In this document: piece after piece, positions 43,555 through 47,607 of the stretch | Position numbering within the stretch: position 1 is the first letter of the stretch | Layout: the number at the start of each line of letters is the position of its first letter | DNA from: Chloroflexota bacterium | GTDB taxonomy: Bacteria; Chloroflexota; Anaerolineae; J036; Brachytrichaceae | DNA: 47,607 nt | Reading direction: 5' to 3' | Assembly (NCBI GenBank): GCA_021788625.1 | Contig: JAJYKL010000023.1 | Location: forward strand, 1-47,607 | Notes under the pieces: model-generated | Seen by the model: only the letters and a program-made list of their open reading frames with translations | The model's database searches: none | Told to the model about the DNA's origin: nothing | Translations under genes and position numbers: made by a program

Positions 43555-44274
43555 TCAGTCCAGTTCCACGTACAGGCGCTTATTGATCCTGCCTTTGCTC
43601 TTGTAGTCCGTCACGCGGATAGGCCCCACCTCCGACGTGTTGCGCACATGAGTGCCACCGTCGGCCTGCAGGTCCAGCCCCTCAATCTCGACCACACGCA
43701 CGCGTGTCATCCCCTCTGGCAGCAGATTGATCTTGGTGCGAATCAGGTCGGGTATCTGGAATGCCTCCTCGCGCGGCAGGATGCGCACGTTCACCTTGCG
43801 CGCGGCTTCCACCTCTTTATTGACTGCCTGCTGCACCTGTTGAACAAAGTCCTTGTGCAGCGTCTCAAATTCGAAATCCATGCGGCCTTTGAGCGGCTCC
43901 ATATTGCCACCTGTCACCAGGGCACCGTAATCGCGGAAGATCACACCGCACAGGATGTGCAGCATGGTGTGTGTGCGCATGAGTGGAAAGCGACGTGCCC
44001 AGTCGAGTTGGCCCAGCACGGAGGTGCCCTCAGCAGGGAGCGGGGCGTCACCGGCCAGGATGTGCAGCACACCATCGGCGGCCTTCTGCACCTTTACAAC
44101 AGAAAAGGTCGCTCCCGGTGCAGTGAGCTTGCCCAGGTCGTTCGGCTGGCCGCCTCCACCAGGATAGAAAGCGGTGCGGTCCAACATGATGGCGTGTTGA
44201 GATGCATCCACAGCGGTGATCAGCGCGTTGAAGGTTTGCAGGTAGCTATCGGTCTGATAGAGTAACTCGGTCAT
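43555..44274 (-). CDS. alaX: AlaX-type alanyl-tRNA editing protein
   Basis: A 239-residue stand-alone editing domain that removes Ser or Gly from tRNA-Ala. It contains an N-terminal beta-barrel (TAFYPGGGGQPNDLGKL) and the editing core: HTMLH in FPLMRTHTMLHILCGVIF (two His ligands), and DGGTHVRNTSEVGPIRV, in which the usual Cys-Gly-Gly-Thr-His is Asp-Gly-Gly-Thr-His, as in many AlaX proteins. Length fits AlaX-M rather than AlaRS. ATG 44274 has GAGGGA four bases upstream; the GTG 18 bases earlier is not preferred. It lies 33 bp after the M4 protease gene and 21 bp before AzlC on the same strand. Confidence 0.9.
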   Translation of the reverse strand: MTELLYQTDSYLQTFNALITAVDASQHAIMLDRTAFYPGGGGQPNDLGKLTAPGATFSVVKVQKAADGVLHILAGDAPLPAEGTSVLGQLDWARRFPLMRTHTMLHILCGVIFRDYGALVTGGNMEPLKGRMDFEFETLHKDFVQQVQQAVNKEVEAARKVNVRILPREEAFQIPDLIRTKINLLPEGMTRVRVVEIEGLDLQADGGTHVRNTSEVGPIRVTDYKSKGRINKRLYVELD

Positions 44275-44307
44275 CGATCCCTCAATCTCCACGAAGATCC
44301 AATCATG

Positions 44308-45507
44308 TTAATGGAGGGTACGGCGTGTCCGCAGACTTCTGCCAGTCAGACGCCGCCCCAGGCTGATCACAAAATCCACCGGCGCGGTCAGGCAACCGGT
44401 GTTTGCCTCGCGGGGTGGAGCTGGGATCGGGGACAGGTCAACGGTGATGCCCACCTCGTTCCATGCTGAGCGGATAGCCTGCTGCTCCAGGCTGCCAGCG
44501 CCGAATAGCTCGCCTCCCACCTGGTAGGTGAGATCGGCCATTTCCTGGAAACTGGAGCTGGCGCGCAGCCGGTTGCGCAGGGTCACGTACCATACGCGTC
44601 CGGCCTTCTCCCAGGCGTTTCCGCCGATGTTGGTCGCTGCGACGTAGAAGGCGTGGTTGGGGATGCCGGAATTGATGTGTACCCCACCGTTATCGGAGCC
44701 GATGTTCTGGTAGTCCTGCATGTGCGCTGGCTGTGGGTCTTTGCCCAGGATCGGGTCGTCATACGCGGTGCCCGGTGCCTTCATCGAGCGCAGCGCCTGG
44801 CCCTGTACATCAGCCGCCAGCAGTCCCTTGCCAATCAACCAGTCGCTCTCCGTGGCCGACTGCCCCAGCGAATGCTGCTTGACCAGGATGCCAAAAACAT
44901 CGGAGATGGACTCGTTCAATGCGCCAGACTGGTCGGCGTAAATCAGGTTGGCGGTGTATTGGGTAACGCCATGAGTCAACTCGTGGCCGATGACGTCCAC
45001 GGCTATGGTGAAGCGGTTGAACAATTGCTGGTCTGGCGGAAGGGCTTCGTCGCCGTCCCCATAAACCATCTGATGACCATTCCAAAATGCGTTGTCGTAG
45101 TTATTCTGGTAATGCACGGTAGAGTCCAGGCGCATGCCCTCTCCGTCAACCGAGTCACGTATGTAGATGTCGTGATACAGGTCATACGTTGCGCCGGCTC
45201 CATCGTAGGCTTCATTCACGGCCGGGTCGTTGACCGGGAATTCACCTTCGGCGCGCACCGGCTGTCCGGGTAGCGCGTCGCCATGCTCCGCGGTATAGAT
45301 CACCCGGTTCTTTCCCCCCAGGGGGGTTTTAGGGGCCGCCGCCGCGCCTCGAATGATCATTTCGCGTTGTTCGCGCAGGATGCTGGTGATGGCCAGCGTC
45401 CGTTGTGCCCAGGACTGCTGCTCGGGAGTGCCACGGGTGGCAATTTGAGTCAGCATGTAAGGAGGCATAATGCAATGGACCGGATGGATCTGGGAACAGG
45501 CGCTCAT
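44308..45507 (-). CDS. M4-family neutral metalloprotease (protealysin-like)
   Basis: A 399-residue thermolysin-family protease. The active-site motif is VIGHELTHGVTQY (HELTH at 175-179), with Glu199 in ALNESISDVFGI as third zinc ligand and a His in DNGGVHINSGIPNHAF. The short N-terminus with PVHCIMPPYMLTQIA, instead of a long FTP propeptide and signal, is the mark of protealysin-like enzymes, which are often cytosolic or released without a Sec signal. No signal peptide is seen. The extra C-terminal 50 residues are Arg-rich (SLGRRLTGRSLRTRRTLH). ATG 45507 has AGGAGGAAA upstream. A dedicated emfourin inhibitor gene, frequent neighbour of protealysins, was not found. Confidence 0.93.
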   Translation of the reverse strand: MSACSQIHPVHCIMPPYMLTQIATRGTPEQQSWAQRTLAITSILREQREMIIRGAAAAPKTPLGGKNRVIYTAEHGDALPGQPVRAEGEFPVNDPAVNEAYDGAGATYDLYHDIYIRDSVDGEGMRLDSTVHYQNNYDNAFWNGHQMVYGDGDEALPPDQQLFNRFTIAVDVIGHELTHGVTQYTANLIYADQSGALNESISDVFGILVKQHSLGQSATESDWLIGKGLLAADVQGQALRSMKAPGTAYDDPILGKDPQPAHMQDYQNIGSDNGGVHINSGIPNHAFYVAATNIGGNAWEKAGRVWYVTLRNRLRASSSFQEMADLTYQVGGELFGAGSLEQQAIRSAWNEVGITVDLSPIPAPPREANTGCLTAPVDFVISLGRRLTGRSLRTRRTLH

Positions 45508-45622
45508 CAACTTTCCTCCTGATGCCGACATTATCCTGCTTTTAATTCGAATGTCCATTCATGAAGCGCCCGGGCATCGCTTGCACCTTGATGCGCTGAG
45601 GTGATTCGATTGCCGGCGGCTG

Positions 45623-46198
45623 TCACTTCACCCGCCAATAGATGTTGTTTTTCCGGTCCAGCAGGTGAAAGTTCACCAGTTCGCGACGCAGGGTGGCAAA
45701 ATCCTCGTGATACTCCAATAAGATCTCGTTCACCTGCTTCTCGGTGTAACGCCGACCTGGCTCAAAATGGGTTGCCAACCAGCGAACAACGACCTCAAGC
45801 TTCTTGAGTTGGGTCGGGATGTGTTCGATCTTTCCGTCCGGCACATACACGGCCATTACCTTGCGTGCATAGGCGTCCAGGTCCACATCCCCGGTTACTG
45901 CCCGGGATAGTTTCTTCGTGGACAGGATGTCCTTAACCATGGCGTGCAGGGTCTCGGTCCGCAGCGAATAGATGCTGTAGTATTGCTGCGCCCGCGCTTC
46001 CACCAGCCCGACGCGCTGCAAGTAAGACAGGTGATGCGATACCGTCGGCCCGCTCAGTCCCAGCAACGCCGCCAGCTCGTCCACACTGCGGGGTTGCTGC
46101 GCCACCAGCCCGATGATCTTCAGGCGCGATTCGTCGGCCATTGCCTTAAAGAACTCGAGCAGCTTATCCAGTTTATCTCGATGTAGCTCCGCTTCCAT
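45623..46198 (-). CDS. ArsR-type HTH regulator with DUF2087 domain
   Basis: A 191-residue regulator. Residues 1-80 are an ArsR winged helix (FFKAMADESRLKIIGLVAQQ, LLGLSGPTVSHHLSYLQRVG, with no metal-binding CxC). The C-terminal DUF2087 domain has IPTQLKKLEVVVRWLATHF and FEPGRRYTEKQVNEILLEY, ATLRRELVNFHLLDR. This combination is frequent in Chloroflexota and Firmicutes. GAAGG lies eight bases before ATG 46198. A palindrome TAGAT-GGCT-ATCTA and a TATAAT at 46224-46247 upstream suggest autoregulation. It is divergent from the AAC(3)-type gene, which it may control. The signal it senses is unknown. Confidence 0.9.
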   Translation of the reverse strand: MEAELHRDKLDKLLEFFKAMADESRLKIIGLVAQQPRSVDELAALLGLSGPTVSHHLSYLQRVGLVEARAQQYYSIYSLRTETLHAMVKDILSTKKLSRAVTGDVDLDAYARKVMAVYVPDGKIEHIPTQLKKLEVVVRWLATHFEPGRRYTEKQVNEILLEYHEDFATLRRELVNFHLLDRKNNIYWRVK

Positions 46199-46223
46199 AT
46201 CAAATACCTTCGTATAATTAATT

Positions 46224-46247
46224 AGATGGCTATCTAGATGATTATAC
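46224..46247 (-). promoter_or_regulatory. Probable -10 and operator of the ArsR-DUF2087 gene
   Basis: On the minus strand TATAAT (complement of 46242-46247) is followed by the palindrome TAGAT-GGCT-ATCTA (46224-46237), with ATG 46198 25 bases further on. A TTGAGG -35 candidate lies 19 bases upstream of the -10, so the -35 is weak. The same region serves the divergent plus-strand gene. Confidence 0.5.
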
Positions 46248-46298
46248 CGCCGGTACGATCCCCATCCTCAAGCGCCGGCGTGCGAGACGCAGGTCCAT

Positions 46299-47234
46299 GT
46301 GGGTGAACCTCTCGGATTTGCCACCCAAGCATACAATGGCGCTGTGGAAGGTTCACTCAATCCGGAGGTAACCCGGACGGATCTGGTCGCCGGTCTGCGT
46401 GATCTGGGACTCACTCACGGTGCCAGGGTCATGGTGCATTCCTCACTAAAGAGCTTCGGCCGTGTAACCGGTGGCGCCCGGTGCGTGATCGACGCGCTGA
46501 TGGAAGTATTGACACCGCAGGGCACCCTGTTGATGCCCACTTTCAATCACGACGTGCCGTTCAGGGCAGGCGGCGCCGGATTTTATGATCCCCAGGCAAC
46601 CCCCACCCTCAACGGAGTCATTCCTGATACCTTCTGGCGCATGCCTGGCATCTATCGGAGTCTGGACCCTACACACCCCTTCGCGGCGTGGGGCAGGCAT
46701 GCCCGCCGTTATACTGAGCTCCACCACCGCACCCTGACCATGGGTCCCGAGTCACCGCTGGGATTGCTGTTGGCCGACGATGGGGTCGGCTTGCTCCTTG
46801 GCGTGAGTTATGCCTCCAACACATTCCACCATGCAGTGGAGACAGCCACCGGTGCTCCGTGCCTGGGCCCTCGCACGGAGTGTTATCCCGTGCAGCTTCC
46901 CGGCGGTCGGCAGGTAATGGGACGCACCTGGGGTTGGCGCCAGCGTTCCTGTCCCCTGACAGATCGCGGCTCATACGGCGAAGAGATGCAGGCAATGCAC
47001 CTGCAGCGCGTCACCTTCATTGGTGGCTGTCGGGCTACATTATTCAGATTGCGTGATTGCTTCGACGTTGTGGCGGACCTGTTACGGACAGGCAGAGGCG
47101 ATCGGTCATCCAGTGATCTCCCGCCCTGTTCACGCTGCTCAATCCGCCCGCGCCATGTCGCGCAGACTGTGCCTTCCGACTGGGATCCCGTAGCCCAGCG
47201 CCCCCTGCCCGATTCAGTGGCCTGGACGTACTGA
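46299..47234 (+). CDS. AAC(3)-family aminoglycoside N-acetyltransferase-like protein
   Basis: A 311-residue member of the AAC(3)/YokD family. Conserved pieces are RTDLVAGLRDLGL, VMVHSSLKSFGRVTGGA, LLMPTFNHDVPF, SLDPTHPFAAWGR (His and Asp region) and LLLGVSYASNTFHHAVETAT. Family members include aminoglycoside 3-N-acetyltransferases, but most chromosomal ones have unknown acceptors; antibiotic resistance cannot be claimed. The start is uncertain: GTG 46299 gives the stated length, while GTG 46344 would begin nearer to the conserved domain; neither has a good ribosome site. The last 50 residues (from about TGRGDRSSSDL) are Arg/Pro-rich and probably disordered. It is divergent from the ArsR-DUF2087 gene with a 100-bp shared promoter region. 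Confidence 0.8.
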   Translation: MGEPLGFATQAYNGAVEGSLNPEVTRTDLVAGLRDLGLTHGARVMVHSSLKSFGRVTGGARCVIDALMEVLTPQGTLLMPTFNHDVPFRAGGAGFYDPQATPTLNGVIPDTFWRMPGIYRSLDPTHPFAAWGRHARRYTELHHRTLTMGPESPLGLLLADDGVGLLLGVSYASNTFHHAVETATGAPCLGPRTECYPVQLPGGRQVMGRTWGWRQRSCPLTDRGSYGEEMQAMHLQRVTFIGGCRATLFRLRDCFDVVADLLRTGRGDRSSSDLPPCSRCSIRPRHVAQTVPSDWDPVAQRPLPDSVAWTY

Positions 47235-47267
47235 GGTTTCCTACTCACTGCGGTCCGGCTACACACC

Positions 47268-47607
47268 TTAGGAGTCAGAGTCCCGGCCAATCGGTGCGAT
47301 GATCGCGTCGTTTAGCGCCTCCCAGGGTTGACCGCGGCCGGTTAGGGGAACGCTCACGAAGTATGGCAGGAGCCATGTGGCCCGGCCGCCGGTGTTCCAC
47401 GAGCCTGCTCCATGTCAATGTATGGCCTTGTCCTTTCGTGAGTGTTGGTGAACGATTCCCGGCTCGGCGTCGGTGGCGTGAGTACGGCCTGCCCTCAGCA
47501 GCAGGTGCTCTGCCGTGAGCGCCAACGACTTGCGGGAATCGCCGTGTGAGAGTACAAAAACCTTGTCCGCCGTCTCGTCGTGTCGCGTTGGAATTGCGCT
47601 TGCGGGG
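47268..47607 (-). pseudogene. Broken reading frame at the right edge, unidentified
   Basis: On the minus strand a reading frame enters from beyond the window, runs 63 codons (containing KVFVLSHGDSRKSLALTAEH), hits TGA at 47415-47417, and continues open in the same frame through WNTGGRATWLLPYFVSVPLT and PWEALNDAIIAPIG to TAA at 47268. The second half looks protein-like. I do not recognise it. One in-frame stop suggests a pseudogene, although a short gene starting after the stop is possible. The upstream part is outside the window. Confidence 0.4.

Noticed and set aside
46299-47234. AAC(3)-like gene as an antibiotic resistance determinant
   Set aside because: Family membership is clear, but chromosomal relatives have unknown acceptors and there is no mobile-element context around it.

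Overview
The window is GC-rich, densely coded bacterial DNA. The gene complement, lipoprotein-type signals, frequent 5'-GGAGG ribosome sites and a scattered 'GAGCTTGTCGAACCAT' palindromic repeat suggest a member of the Chloroflexota (Anaerolineae-like). That assignment is inferred from general familiarity with such genomes; no rRNA or marker gene in the window proves it. No rRNA, tRNA or CRISPR array was seen.

Layout. (1) 1-9030: a tandem repeat, a GNAT acetyltransferase and a minus-strand group of small-molecule enzymes (URO-D-family methyltransferase-like protein, ChrB-like protein, two aldo/keto reductases, a zinc alcohol dehydrogenase, a DppA-type D-aminopeptidase). A plus-strand HtrA-type lipoprotein protease with a textbook terminator follows. 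(2) 9123-17717: a compact phage-head island of eleven intact minus-strand genes (small phage protein, coiled-coil membrane protein, DEDD exonuclease, scaffold, major capsid, holin-like protein, portal, two neck/adaptor-like proteins, a structural protein, large terminase). It sits behind a perfect GAAC-N4-GTTC SOS-box palindrome. No integrase, tail, lysis or replication genes are visible. (3) 18023-36208: a carbohydrate catabolism region with LacD-type aldolase, a clan-A glycoside hydrolase, a very large membrane-anchored BNR-propeller protein, an NRAMP-related transporter and a ceramidase-like hydrolase. These are followed by a run of SIS-domain protein, enolase-superfamily enzyme, BadF-type sugar kinase, GH1 glucosidase and a second SIS protein. 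A decayed formylglycine-generating-enzyme-like gene, an LDH2-type dehydrogenase, an HpaI-type aldolase and a third SIS protein come next. (4) 36209-40768: an orphan DUF4280 PAAR-like spike protein, RidA, and a TetR-GH78 alpha-rhamnosidase operon with a readable promoter and operator. (5) 41242-47607: an XRE regulator fused to seven helical repeats, an M4 protease-AlaX-AzlC-AzlD run, an ArsR-DUF2087 regulator, an AAC(3)-type acetyltransferase, and a broken unidentified reading frame at the right edge.

How the parts fit together (inference). GH78, GH1 and the clan-A hydrolase could release rhamnose, glucose and other sugars. Dehydrogenases, the enolase-family dehydratase and the HpaI aldolase could form a non-phosphorylative sugar-acid route. 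The BadF kinase, the SIS proteins and LacD could handle phosphorylated or amino sugars. No sugar transporter lies in the window. The head island is the most unusual element: an apparently maintained, SOS-controlled capsid and packaging module without tail genes, in an order opposite to the usual terminase-portal-capsid order.
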